Positions 9,257 to 18,197 of a stretch of 64,000 nucleotides of DNA are shown here, one piece after another. The stretch is taken from contig NZ_FOFM01000009.1 of the NCBI RefSeq assembly GCF_900110875.1, positions 1 to 64,000 of the forward strand. Reading direction: 5' to 3'. Source of the stretch: Pseudovibrio axinellae. Lineage in GTDB: Bacteria > Pseudomonadota > Alphaproteobacteria > Rhizobiales > Stappiaceae. Under the pieces are notes generated by a model. That model did no database searches. It worked only from the letters and a program-made list of their open reading frames with translations, and was not told the DNA's origin. Numbering within the stretch: position 1 is the first letter of the stretch; every line of letters starts with the position of its first letter. A program made the translations under genes and the position numbers.

Positions 9257-10500
9257 AGATTGTCAAATCTCATGAGAATACTATGGAGGTGCAATTTCCC
9301 CTCATCTGTGTCCTGCGTGATGAATTTGACATTTTGCCTGCATTCCTAAACCACTATCGATCTATTGGTGTCACCAGCTTCTATTTTGTTGACACTGGCA
9401 GCTCAGATGGTACTCGCAATTATCTTCTCAACCAAAACGACGTCCAGCTTTACACAGCTGACGGTGGATACCCGCAAGCAAATGCTGGAGTAGACTGGGT
9501 CAACGAAATTGGCCAACAACATTGCATCGGCAAGTGGACAATCGTGGTTGATGCAGATGAGTTTTTGCAACTGCCGAGAACTGAATTGCCAGTGTCGTTG
9601 GTAGAAATCACGCAGCTGTTGCAGGCGGAGCTTGCGTTTGCGCTATACACACCATCGATAGACTTCTTTGCAAACAACCTTTCAAGCGCGCTGGAACAGC
9701 CAGCAAGTTTGGAGGAGCTCATTGCCCTAACCCCAAATTTTGTTCCTTATTCATGTTTTCGCAAACAACAAACAGTCGCATTCCCGTTCTTTGAGCTTCG
9801 ATCAGAGGCAAGAGCAAAGATTTCGAAGAAACAGAGTTATCTTGTGAGGTCCCACAAAATCCCACTGGTTTATTGGAGACCTGATTTTCGTTATCTGCGC
9901 TCCACACATTCTTGTGCTCCGCTTCCATTAAGTGACAAATGCGGTTACCTGTTTCATTTCAAATACCGACCTGGTTTCGAGCTGCGTCTTGAAAGAGAAT
10001 TGGAGAATCCGGATCGAATGAATGCAGATGTTTATGGGATTTCAAAAGCAATTTTGAAAAACCAAAAGGACATTATAGCACACACCTCTCAAACAGCAGA
10101 TGTTGATGGGTTCTATGAGAGTGATTGGTTATCCTATGGGGGATTTTTAGAGACCTGGAAGCGCGAAAACCGCACCAAGGCGAATTACTTTGAGGTTTTC
10201 GCGCGCCAGAAAACGCCATCAGATGATGTATTAGAGGATAATTTGGAAAGGCTCACACAAACATTTAGCTGGCGTTTTACGAGGCCACTCCGTTCCTTTC
10301 TCTTTAAGCGTGGGCTTTTGCGGCACGATCATTACCCAGAGAGACTGAAGTTTGGTCACCACCCAGTCGCTGACCAAACAGTTGCAATCTATGAATCGTT
10401 CTGGTGGCTGATAACTGGGCCTCTCAGAGTACCCGTTGCAGCCTATCGCCTAGTTCTTTGGCACAAACTAAAAAGCTGGAGAAAAGCGAGCCGAAGATAG
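9253..10500 (+). CDS. Glycosyltransferase family 2-like protein (Glyco_tranf_2_4 type)
   Basis: The N-terminal 110 residues match the compact GT-A family often annotated Glyco_tranf_2_4 or DUF23-like: LRDEFDILPAFLNHYRSIG, FVDTGSSDGT and the metal motif VDADEFLQLP. The remaining 300 residues, including an HFKYRPG segment, are not recognised beyond being typical of these proteins. The chosen TTG start overlaps the upstream stop by 4 bases, which suggests coupling; an internal ATG at 9283 is an alternative. It is the last gene of the glycan operon. Confidence 0.72.
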   Translation: MKIVKSHENTMEVQFPLICVLRDEFDILPAFLNHYRSIGVTSFYFVDTGSSDGTRNYLLNQNDVQLYTADGGYPQANAGVDWVNEIGQQHCIGKWTIVVDADEFLQLPRTELPVSLVEITQLLQAELAFALYTPSIDFFANNLSSALEQPASLEELIALTPNFVPYSCFRKQQTVAFPFFELRSEARAKISKKQSYLVRSHKIPLVYWRPDFRYLRSTHSCAPLPLSDKCGYLFHFKYRPGFELRLERELENPDRMNADVYGISKAILKNQKDIIAHTSQTADVDGFYESDWLSYGGFLETWKRENRTKANYFEVFARQKTPSDDVLEDNLERLTQTFSWRFTRPLRSFLFKRGLLRHDHYPERLKFGHHPVADQTVAIYESFWWLITGPLRVPVAAYRLVLWHKLKSWRKASRR

Positions 10501-11091
10501 ATTGCATAATTGTCAAGCGTCGTGGGGATGGTTTCAACCTGAAGCCGGAGTGAGCGAATGTAATGCGTATTTGTCTGTCGCTTGTGTTTGGTTCACCTCG
10601 TGGTGGTTTTGCCTGGCTAAATTGTGGTTTTTCAAAAAATGAATGCTCTGCCTTCTGAGGTGCCTAGGTTAAGCGCTAACTGGTATTTGACGTTAGCGCT
10701 CGGCGAAGGCGACCAGACGGGACTAAGGTTTTACATCTACCTTGCAGACGTATTTATCTGCCAGGAATTTGATCATGAAGAACAGCGAAGATCGGCGGTG
10801 GAGTGGTGTCTGCCATGGATTCAGCAAACGCACGTTCCGTCTTGCTTATGTGATTGCATAGATCCATGAAAGAATGGCCGCAAGTGCTCAAAAAACGCTA
10901 CCGAAGGCCTAAACCCCTGATAGAAATACGCGAATGACCGGTTGTGGGCCACCGCGTCTGCAGTGGCTTGGTGTTGACCTTGATTTTGGCGCTGCAGCTA
11001 ATGGCCCGTATGTCGTAAGCGCTCGGTAAACCCAACCTGACGATGCTAGCTTTGCTGCTCTATCGTACGTGTAGATTTATCTGCATGGACT
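10501..11091. other. Gene-free spacer with an inverted repeat
   Basis: No supported gene. A short open frame at 10624-10869 has no recognisable family. A perfect 9-bp inverted repeat AGCGCTAAC/GTTAGCGCT (10672-10680 and 10692-10700) is the only clear structure. The stretch joins the glycan operon to insertion-sequence debris and probably contains more of it. Confidence 0.5.
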
Positions 11092-11316
11092 ATGATTATG
11101 ACAGAAAGCCAAGGACGGCGCTGGAGTGACGATGAGAAGCGCGCGATTTGCCGTGAGGCAGTTGAAGGAAGCGATCCGGTTGCGCATGTGGCCAAGCGAC
11201 ATGGCATCAGAAAAGCTCGGCTTTATTACTGGCTGAAAGACCCTCGTTTCAATCCCGCCCTTGAAGAGAGGTTGGTAGAACAGAAGTGGCTCGGGATTTT
11301 AAGACAGGTAGTGTAA
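11092..11316 (+). pseudogene. IS66-type transposase orfA (tnpA) fragment
   Basis: The 70-residue N-terminus reads RRWSDDEKRAICREAVEGS, followed by a helix-turn-helix with VAKRHGIRKARLYYW, as in IS66 TnpA-like DNA-binding proteins. The frame ends at the left end of the IS3 element (11312), so the gene was cut by that insertion or by a deletion. No matching 3' part is seen to the right. Confidence 0.6.
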
Positions 11317-11365
11317 GTGGCTTTTGCTCCTGAAACTGGCATTATGCTGGGAACAGGAGGATGAT

Positions 11366-11674
11366 ATGGCAAGACGACCACCGCGCAATCACAGTCCGGC
11401 TTTCAAGGCGAAAGTGGCACTGGCGGCTATCCGCGGCGAGAAAACACTGTGCGAGCTGGCTCAGGAATTTGACGTACACCCGAACCAGATCAAGCAATGG
11501 AAAGATCAGGCGCTCACTGCCATGCCGGATGTGTTTGGCGCAAATAGCCAAGCCAAAGCAGAACCTGAGGTGAACCTCAAACATCTCCACACCAATCTTG
11601 GCGAGCTGACGCTGGAGAACGATTTTTTGTCCGGAGCGCTCACAAAAGCGGGCTTGCTGAGCGCCAAAAAATGA
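11366..11674 (+). CDS. IS3-family transposase OrfA
   Basis: This 102-residue helix-turn-helix protein (HSPAFKAKVALAAIRGEKTL, then HPNQIKQWK) ends in a leucine-zipper-like region. The ATG at 11366 is preceded by AGGAGG. The 3' end contains an A6 run (11666-11671) directly before the TGA, a classic IS3 slippery site that would give the OrfAB fusion by -1 frameshifting into orfB. Confidence 0.8.
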   Translation: MARRPPRNHSPAFKAKVALAAIRGEKTLCELAQEFDVHPNQIKQWKDQALTAMPDVFGANSQAKAEPEVNLKHLHTNLGELTLENDFLSGALTKAGLLSAKK

Positions 11675-12503
11675 TTGACCGCAGCCATAATCTCTCAATA
11701 AGCCGCCAGGCCAAAGCTTTAGGTGTTTCGCGCAGCAGCGTTTACTATCTGCCCAAACCGGCCTCACGGCAAGAGCTTGCCCTGATGCGCCGGCTGGATG
11801 AGTTACATCTGCACTATCCTTACGCCGGCAGCCGCATGCTGCAACGGCTTTGAAGGCAGAAGGCCATCATGTTGGACGTTTTAAAGTTCGCTCGCTGATG
11901 AGGAAGATGGGTATTGCAGCCCTTTATCGGCGCCCCAATACCTCTAAACCGGCACCGGGACATAAAATCTACTCGTATCTGCTGCGCGATATTGAGGTGA
12001 CAAAGCCCAATCAGGCCTGGGCAACGGACTTGACATATATTCCTATGGAAAAGGGCTTTGTCTATCTGGTTGCCGTTGTTGACTGGCATACCCGCAAGGT
12101 GCTGTCGTGGAAGCTGTCCATCACCATGGAGGCCGATTTCTGTATTGAGGTGCTGTTGGAAGCACTTGCCAGATACGGCAAGCCAGAGATTTTCAATAGT
12201 GATCAGGGGTCTCAGTTCACCAGCCAGGATTTCATCAAGGTTTTGAAACGAGAAGGCATCAAGATTTCCATGGACGGCAAGGGAGCCTGGCGGGATAATG
12301 TGTTTGTCGAGCGGCTCTGGCGCACCATCAAATACGAGGAGGTGTACCGCAAAGCCTATGCCAGCATCCGGGAGGCAAGAGCATCTCTTGCCAATTACAT
12401 AACCTTTTATAACCAAACAAGACCGCATTCATCGCTTGACGGCCAGACGCCTGATCAGGCTTATTTCAACCACCAGCCGCGGCCTATACAACAAGCGGCA
12501 TAA
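11671..12503 (+). pseudogene. IS3-family transposase OrfB (DDE), frameshifted
   Basis: The catalytic integrase core is clear in the second part: WATDLTYIP (first Asp), FNSDQGSQFTS (second Asp) and WRDNVFVERLWRTIKYEE (Glu). The first 60 codons end in a TGA at 11851; the remaining frame starts one base back. Adding a single T to the CTTT run at 11848-11851 would restore R-L-L-K-A-E-G and one continuous OrfB, so a one-base deletion inactivated it. A sequencing error in the homopolymer is the alternative. Confidence 0.78.
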
Positions 12504-12523
12504 CAGGAGCGGATCCACTTATA

Positions 12524-12837
12524 AACCGCGTTCGACTGTCCAAACAAACCGGACCACCTCTGAAGGAATCCTACCGGAAACTGAATCCCCCTATATATTT
12601 AAGGAGCTTCAGAGAATAGATGGCCTTGAACCAAACTTGATAATCAACGGGCTCAAACACGGTACGGATTATGACTACGTAGAGGTAGATAAAGCCGAAG
12701 CCGTTTTTATAATCGTTCGCGCCATCTCAAAGTTTATTGCAGTTCACCATCAGTCCTGTTCAGCTTATGAAGGTTTTTTAAGGGACGCTCACGAGAAGCA
12801 CGGTTTCCCTATGAACCTTCGCAAAGAACAGTCCTAA
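12524..12837 (+). pseudogene. Truncated unknown gene, 3' part only
   Basis: Open frame in phase with codons running out of the IS3 right end. The last 85 residues (from PETESPYIFKELQR to MNLRKEQS) look protein-like and end at a TAA that is immediately followed by a good terminator, which suggests a real gene end whose 5' part was lost by the IS insertion. I do not recognise the family. Confidence 0.4.
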
Positions 12838-12868
12838 AAAGGAGGCCTTGTTTCCTTCCTCCATTTTT
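12836..12868 (+). terminator. Rho-independent terminator
   Basis: A5-GGAGG pairs with CCTCC-A-T5 around a 12-base loop directly after the stop codon of the truncated gene. The T5 tract supports plus-strand termination. Confidence 0.65.
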
Positions 12869-13385
12869 AGCCTAGAGACACTGACTTACAGTTGAAACCT
12901 CACCCTAGCTGAGAATGCGTCGGACACCTGCGAATGTCCGCAAATGGTCATCTGAGTAGTTTCAGATCGCCCATCAGAGCCACTGAAAATACTTTGGGTG
13001 AGCGTATCTCAACCCATGATAGAACAACCTGAATGGCAATTCATGTCCCGCCTAACAGCGATAGCATGATGTTGAACTAGGGGTTAGTGCACTGCAGCGA
13101 ATGTCGGCTTTTTCCGCGTCTTACCAGTTCATACTCCGAGTAGCCAACGACAGCTGCTCAGCATGTTCTTTAATTGTTCTGATTTTTGGGCACTTTTGCA
13201 GCTTTGAGCCAGTTGGGCCAATTAGGTTGGTTCGTGAGCGCGGACTAACGGTTTTTGCTGTCTGTTACCAATCTCGCGGTGCTTTGCGGTAAGTAATTGA
13301 GGACGCCGTATGCGGTTTCCATCAACGCTGCGCTGATGGGGAGCACAGTGCTTTTCCGCGCCCATTGTCAAAAGATGCGCTTTCT
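12869..13385. other. Gene-free spacer
   Basis: Short open frames here have no family features and are broken by stops. I see no promoter or repeat that I can defend. It probably contains degraded coding sequence between IS debris and the serine hydrolase gene. Confidence 0.45.
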
Positions 13386-14618
13386 TTATTGCCCCATCTG
13401 GGCCAGTACAAACAAGGCTCGATCTATTGTCTCTTTGTACTTGGCCGGAACGCCATTGTCTTCCCAGTCCTGCATGAAGACGATCGCCATGCCGGTTGGG
13501 CGATGGCTAATGCCAACTTGCCCGTAGGAGCCAAGACTGTAGATGATATCGTGTTCGGGCAGATACCAAGCTTGAGAAGCATAGGTGACTCTGGTTCCCA
13601 GCAACGCTGCTGCGCCCTGACCACCCTCCGATTTGCTATAAAGGTCCTTGTCGACATTCTCGATCGAGACATAAAAACTTTGAGGCGCCTTTCCCTGAGC
13701 GATCCATTGATGGAACAACGCATAGTCGCGCAAGGTTGCGCTGATACCGTAGGATGGGCTTGCGGTGCCATCGACGGTCAAGGCAATCGACCCTCGGCTG
13801 TTTGCGCCAAAGTCATCATAAAGGTTAGACAACAACTTGTTGAATGGCTGGCCTGTGACACTCTCGGCGAGCATCGCCAAAAGGTCGGTGTTTTTGTCAT
13901 TGTAGTTGTAGACTTCTCCCGGTGCATCTGACGTTTCGGCAGCAATGACCGCCTTGCGATGCCCGGTCGGCTCTCCCGGCTTCAGGCCCTGCTCAGTTTC
14001 AAACACATAGGCTTCGCCGCCCGGTACATGATAGTCGCTTGCCGGTAACAATCCTGCCTGCATGTCGAGGACGTGCTGGATCGTTACTTTGCCGATCCCG
14101 CTTCCTTTAAAATCAGGGAGATAATTTTCAACGGTTGCAGCGGGATCAATTTTGCTATCATCGATCAGCTTTGAGGCGATGATACCGGCATAAGTTTTGG
14201 AGGACGACTGCAGCAATTGCACACTATTGATGTTCAGGAAATTGTCGTAGAACTCTCCGAGGATCAGATTATCCTTCAGAATTAGGAAACCTTTTGTCTG
14301 AGTTGCCAAAAGAGACGCGACGAAACTGCGCCCTCCTTGAAACTCCTGACCAATGTCAAAGGTGTCTTCAGCCGTGGTTAAAGTTGCGGGGGTTGCCGAT
14401 GCCATGATTGGGGTGGTGCCAAAAAGGCCATACTCATCCCAGTGCGTCGATGTGTATTTATAGTAGGGCCAGAGCTGCATGTTTTCCGGTGTGATTTCAC
14501 TCAACTCGAAACCGCGATAGAAATCGTTGATATTTCCGCGATCAGTTTGTGCTGATGCAATCCCGGACCCAAGAGCTAATAACAAAGCTAGGGCACTGCG
14601 CAATGACCAACTCCTCAT
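13386..14618 (-). CDS. Secreted serine hydrolase (beta-lactamase/penicillin-binding-protein fold)
   Basis: The protein has 410 residues from the chosen start, where AAGGGG lies just upstream of the ATG at 14618; a longer frame to 14675 would bury the signal peptide. Residues 1-23 (MRSWSLRSALALLLALGSGIASA) form a Sec signal peptide, placing it in the periplasm or outside. The nucleophile motif S138-S-S-K141 fits SxxK, and a YNYND segment near residue 235 fits the YxN motif of class C beta-lactamase-like esterases. Family members hydrolyse esters, beta-lactams or peptides; the real substrate is unknown. It stands alone among insertion-sequence remnants. Confidence 0.8.
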   Translation of the reverse strand: MRSWSLRSALALLLALGSGIASAQTDRGNINDFYRGFELSEITPENMQLWPYYKYTSTHWDEYGLFGTTPIMASATPATLTTAEDTFDIGQEFQGGRSFVASLLATQTKGFLILKDNLILGEFYDNFLNINSVQLLQSSSKTYAGIIASKLIDDSKIDPAATVENYLPDFKGSGIGKVTIQHVLDMQAGLLPASDYHVPGGEAYVFETEQGLKPGEPTGHRKAVIAAETSDAPGEVYNYNDKNTDLLAMLAESVTGQPFNKLLSNLYDDFGANSRGSIALTVDGTASPSYGISATLRDYALFHQWIAQGKAPQSFYVSIENVDKDLYSKSEGGQGAAALLGTRVTYASQAWYLPEHDIIYSLGSYGQVGISHRPTGMAIVFMQDWEDNGVPAKYKETIDRALFVLAQMGQ

Positions 14619-14892
14619 GAGCTTTTCCCCTTCTTTAATGCAGCGTCTTATCCTGACGCCTGGTCGCAGCGTCATTATTAACCAACCGATTTAAGAAAAG
14701 CCTATTGCTACTATCGTGCCGTGATAGCCCCTGGGCTTCGTTACGCGGTGGAACCTGGGAGATGTTTGATGGCATGAGAGCTTTGATCATGCTGTAGAGC
14801 AGGAAACCTTACCTGACCTCGAACAATCCACTCTGCTCCAACTCTCAAATAGCTTCATGATCTCTTTCAAGTTTTTTGGGCAGGAGACGGGA

Positions 14893-15174
14893 ATGGGCAC
14901 GGGCCGCTCGAAATACACTGAAGAGTACAAAGCGGCAGCTGTAGAACGGCTTTATGAACCTGGTGTCACTTTGGGCAAGGTTGCTAAGGAGCTCGGACTT
15001 ACGCCGACACAGCTGAAGATGTGGCGGCTTGAGATCGAGGCCGCAGGGTTAGTGGAAGCCAAACGGCGCCAGCAGGGTGGGGAAACCATGAGGAACAAGC
15101 ATCTGTTCATTGCCACCCATGCCAAAGACTATGTGGTTTCCAAGTGCTGCCGTCTGTTGGTGCGATCAACTTAA
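14893..15174 (+). pseudogene. IS3-family orfA/orfB deletion remnant
   Basis: The ATG at 14893 follows AGGAGACGG. The first 60 residues are an OrfA helix-turn-helix (KYTEEYKAAAVERLYEPGVTL, then LTPTQLKMWRLE). The last 25 residues (KHLFIATHAKDYVVSKCCRLL) resemble the start of an IS3 OrfB. An internal deletion has therefore fused the end of orfA to the start of orfB, and the rest of orfB is missing. Confidence 0.6.
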
Positions 15175-15414
15175 CTTGAATTTGGCAGTAAGAGCTTTCG
15201 CCATGCGGGTTTCAAGCGCGAAGCATAGCTGCCTGTTTACATTGTGAGAAAGCGTTGATGCGGTGGAGGTGAATGTCGATTGCAGAACGTTGGTGGCAAG
15301 GTGGAACGAACAGATTACGCAGGCCCGAGAAGACGGCCAGAAACCTTTGAAGCTGGCCTGGCGATTTAAATTTTTGCATGGCTCGCTCGCGTTTTCGCAA
15401 GGGCAAATGGGGGT
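15166..15414 (-). pseudogene. IS6-family transposase C-terminal remnant
   Basis: Read on the minus strand from just below the MFS stop, the frame gives NPHLPLRKRERAMQKFKSPG and then QLQRFLAVFSGLRNLFVP, the conserved C-terminal end of IS6-family DDE transposases. The N-terminal two thirds are absent. The flanking DNA at about 15171-15340 is a diverged copy of DNA at about 41930-42090, where another IS6 remnant lies. Confidence 0.65.
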
Positions 15415-15415
15415 T

Positions 15416-16762
15416 CTATTTCCTGAACAGCTGCTGGATCTGTTCAATAGGTACCCCCTTGGTTTCTGGCGCATATCTTACCGCATAGCACATTCCCAAA
15501 AAACAAGTTGTAATAAACATTGCAAACATCCAGAAGATACCGAAAGAGGCAATTAAAACAGGAAACATCAGTACAACTCCGAAATTAAATATCCAGTTGG
15601 TCATTACACCAATGACCATACCCTTGGCCCGCGCTTGGACTGGAAAAATCTCAGCGATATAAATCCAAGGTAATGGTCCAATACTCAATGCAAAAGCGGC
15701 CATGTATAGACACAGACCAAGCGCTCCTAACCAAGCGAGCTCTCCGTTTTCTAAATAGACGGGTACCATCGCAAGTATTTCCGCAAAGCCACATAGCGGC
15801 AGGCCGATTATGAGCAAAGATCTGCGCCCGAATTTATCGAACAAAAAGAGTGCAGGAATAGAAGTTAAGAACATAACCACACCCAGGCTCGTTGTTGCCA
15901 ATAAGCTGGTTTCGTGTAATGCAAAACCAAGTTGAGACAAGATTTGAGGCGCGTAGTAAATAACCACATTAATACCGCTAAGCTGTTGGATCACGAAGAT
16001 TGCAATTGCAAAAATCGTAATAGACCTCAACTCTGGCCCTATCAGATCTCTCCATCTGCAGGTACCCCTTGTCGATCTTTCTTCATTAATCGCCGTATTG
16101 ACAGCTTTCTCACCCCAATCTTCTGCTCCTTTTGAGCCGAGCATATAAAAGACTTCCCGAGCGTCTTGGTTTCTACCGCGTAATAAAAGCCAGCGAGGGC
16201 TTCTTGGAGCAAATAGCATACCAACCAGCAAAACAACTGCAGGTATCCCTGATAAGGCAAACATAAGCTGCCAGCGATTGATAACATCGAAATCAGCAGA
16301 GATGCCTGAGATAATTTGATTGGCAACATAGGCAGATAGAACGCCTCCTGAGGTCATCATTTGATAGGCACCTATCATTCTACCCCGCACAAGCGGAGGC
16401 GCTATTTCTGACAAGTACTGCGGACCAATAGGAGTTACTATTCCAGTAGCAAATCCAACCAGAAACCTTGCTATTATTAGAGTTTCAACATGGTTGGTTG
16501 TGCCCGACATAAGCGCGCCGACTACAAAGAGTGATGCAGAAATCAGGATACTCGTGCGTCGTCCCATATGGTCGCTACTGTAAGAGGCAAATATACTCCC
16601 TAGTAACCCGCCTAATGGAAGAGCAGATGCAACTACCCCGCCTAAGAAAGGAGTGAAGTGAAACTGCTGAACAAGCAGACTATAAGCGCCGGAAACAACC
16701 CCCCCATTATAACCACTCAAGAAGCCACAAAGAACCACAATACCTGTGATAAATATGAGCAT
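15416..16762 (-). CDS. MFS sugar transporter (sugar porter family)
   Basis: This 448-residue inner-membrane protein has about 12 hydrophobic segments. Sugar porter signatures are present: SDHMGRRTS between TM2 and TM3, a RFLVGFATG...GPQYLSEIAP segment, the QQLSGINVVIYYAPQIL motif of TM7, DKFGRRSLL, and PETKG at the C-terminus. It probably imports a hexose or pentose with protons. The stop lies exactly where the IS6 remnant begins, so its last residues may have been trimmed. It is divergent from the pteridine operon at 17057 across a 294-base gap; a functional link is only suggested by position. Confidence 0.85.
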   Translation of the reverse strand: MLIFITGIVVLCGFLSGYNGGVVSGAYSLLVQQFHFTPFLGGVVASALPLGGLLGSIFASYSSDHMGRRTSILISASLFVVGALMSGTTNHVETLIIARFLVGFATGIVTPIGPQYLSEIAPPLVRGRMIGAYQMMTSGGVLSAYVANQIISGISADFDVINRWQLMFALSGIPAVVLLVGMLFAPRSPRWLLLRGRNQDAREVFYMLGSKGAEDWGEKAVNTAINEERSTRGTCRWRDLIGPELRSITIFAIAIFVIQQLSGINVVIYYAPQILSQLGFALHETSLLATTSLGVVMFLTSIPALFLFDKFGRRSLLIIGLPLCGFAEILAMVPVYLENGELAWLGALGLCLYMAAFALSIGPLPWIYIAEIFPVQARAKGMVIGVMTNWIFNFGVVLMFPVLIASFGIFWMFAMFITTCFLGMCYAVRYAPETKGVPIEQIQQLFRK

Positions 16763-17001
16763 TCATCCCCGCCTAAGTTTCCATTTTAACAAAGTAAAAA
16801 AATCACACGAATTCACCATAAGCCTACTTTTGCTGTGTTATTGAGGCTTTTAACTCGTAGCATAACGTTACAAAGATATAGATACTTAAAAAAATGGGGT
16901 ATTTTGCTTAAGTTGTATAGTTATTTAAAGATCATCTCAAATTAACGAGTGTTCACCTCTTACCAGCCGTGAAACTAAATTTTTAGTGTCTTATCTATAA
17001 A

Positions 17002-17038
17002 CGTCTTAGGCTGCCTATGCCATAGTTCGCATAAGACG
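17002..17038 (+). promoter_or_regulatory. Inverted repeat upstream of the pteridine operon
   Basis: CGTCTTA (17002-17008) and TAAGACG (17032-17038) form a perfect 7-bp inverted repeat just before the start at 17057, and a further GTCTTA lies at 16988-16993. It could be an operator or a leader hairpin; no regulator gene is adjacent. Confidence 0.3.
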
Positions 17039-17056
17039 CCGAAGTCGGAAGGTCAG

Positions 17057-17776
17057 ATGGAAAGAACAGCAGTCGTCACGGGAGCTAGCAAAGGTCTGGG
17101 CTATGAATTTGCTCGTAATCTTGCAGCAAAGGGATATCGCCTTGCCATTTGCTCCACAAACAAATGTCGAATAGAGCAAACAGCCGATCAACTGCGCCAG
17201 GAGCATCCATCACTCCATATCTACTCAAGTCAATGTGATATGACTGATCCGAAGTCTGCAGAGGCATTTTTTCAAAAGACACACGATGTGTTTGGTCGGC
17301 TTGACCTTACAATTAACAATGTCGGGTATCTGAAGAAAAATAACTTCATATGTACTTCTTTTGAGGAATGGGACCGATCTATTAGAATAAATTTATACTC
17401 GTGCTATTTGGGGTGTAAATATTCTTTCAAATACATGATCGGGCAAGCAGGTGTAAAAAATATCTTAAATGTCAGCTCTCTTTCTGGAATTAGGTTCGTT
17501 CAAAAATTCAAGGGTATGTCTGCCTACATAGCAAGTAAACATGGGGTGGTAGGGTTGACTGAGAGCCTTGCTGTCGAGGGGAATGAGTATAACATCAAAG
17601 TTAACTGCATTGCACCTGGCTCAATCAAGACTGAAATGTTCAGAGATAATTTCCCCGGAATATCCCCTGCATCTACACCAGAAAATGTTGCAACGCTAGG
17701 TTTACAACTTTGCGAAAACTTTAGTACATCGGCTCTAACCGGAGTAACAGTAGAGTTAACCCAGGACACGCTTTGA
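17057..17776 (+). CDS. SDR oxidoreductase, candidate sepiapterin-reductase-like enzyme
   Basis: This classical short-chain dehydrogenase has 239 residues: TGASKGLG cofactor loop at residues 8-15, an INNVG motif near residue 90, catalytic Ser in LNVSSLSG and YIASK (Tyr-x-x-x-Lys). It is the first gene of a tight operon with a pyruvoyl-tetrahydropterin synthase and a pteridine-glucosyltransferase-like gene (8-base gap, then overlap). In tetrahydrobiopterin pathways the SDR after PTPS is sepiapterin reductase, which reduces the side-chain ketones with NADPH. The SDR assignment is certain; the substrate assignment rests on context. Confidence 0.8.
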   Translation: MERTAVVTGASKGLGYEFARNLAAKGYRLAICSTNKCRIEQTADQLRQEHPSLHIYSSQCDMTDPKSAEAFFQKTHDVFGRLDLTINNVGYLKKNNFICTSFEEWDRSIRINLYSCYLGCKYSFKYMIGQAGVKNILNVSSLSGIRFVQKFKGMSAYIASKHGVVGLTESLAVEGNEYNIKVNCIAPGSIKTEMFRDNFPGISPASTPENVATLGLQLCENFSTSALTGVTVELTQDTL

Positions 17777-17783
17777 GGACTAC

Positions 17784-18197
17784 ATGGCAGAAGTAATCAT
17801 AAAAAGAAAATTATCGTTCTCTGCAAGCCATAGGCTACATTCTAAGCATCTATCCGACGCCGAGAACTTAAACATCTATGGAAAATGCAATAACTTTCAT
17901 GGACATGGTCACAATTACTACGCCACAATTGCCCTAAAAGGAGGTGTCGACCAAAAAACGGGTATGGTGTATAATCTATCTGATGTGAAAAAGGTGATGG
18001 AGGAGGTTATTACGGGCCAACTTGATCACAAAAATTTAGATCTTGATGTTGATTATTTTAAAGACAACCCATCAACAGCAGAAAATATTGCAATAGTTAT
18101 TTGGGATCTCATAAAAGAGACGCCGATTGGAAAATATCTATACTCTGTTGAACTAATAGAGACAGACAATAATAGCGTTGTTTACATGGGGGAGTGA
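17784..18197 (+). CDS. 6-pyruvoyl-tetrahydropterin synthase family protein
   Basis: The 137-residue tunnelling-fold protein keeps the whole rat PTPS active site with an offset of 7: zinc ligands H16, H41, H43, catalytic C35 in YGKCNN, D81 and H82 in LDHKNLD, and pterin-anchoring E126. PTPS turns 7,8-dihydroneopterin triphosphate into 6-pyruvoyl-tetrahydropterin. QueD of queuosine synthesis belongs to the same superfamily, but the [14 protein letters not shown] and LDHKNLDLD stretches look like the PTPS branch and no queC/queE/queF neighbours are seen. It sits between the SDR and the glycosyltransferase. Confidence 0.85.
   Translation: MAEVIIKRKLSFSASHRLHSKHLSDAENLNIYGKCNNFHGHGHNYYATIALKGGVDQKTGMVYNLSDVKKVMEEVITGQLDHKNLDLDVDYFKDNPSTAENIAIVIWDLIKETPIGKYLYSVELIETDNNSVVYMGE

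Larger units (their letters stand above)
11312..12523 (+). mobile_element. IS3-family insertion sequence (about 1.2 kb)
   Basis: The element carries orfA and orfB in the usual overlapping arrangement. Imperfect terminal inverted repeats are visible: TGTAAGTGGCTTTTGCTCCTG on the left (11312-11332), matched by the reverse complement of CAGGAGCGGATCCACTTATA on the right (12504-12523). No clear flanking direct repeat could be found. The transposase is interrupted by a frameshift, so the copy is probably immobile by itself. Confidence 0.75.

Noticed and set aside
10624-10869. 81-codon plus-strand open frame
   Set aside because: No ribosome site and no recognisable family; composition is like non-coding DNA.
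11820-12428. 202-codon minus-strand open frame
   Set aside because: Antisense of the IS3 orfB catalytic core.
13297-13527. Plus-strand open frame
   Set aside because: Antisense to the end of the serine hydrolase gene; no features.
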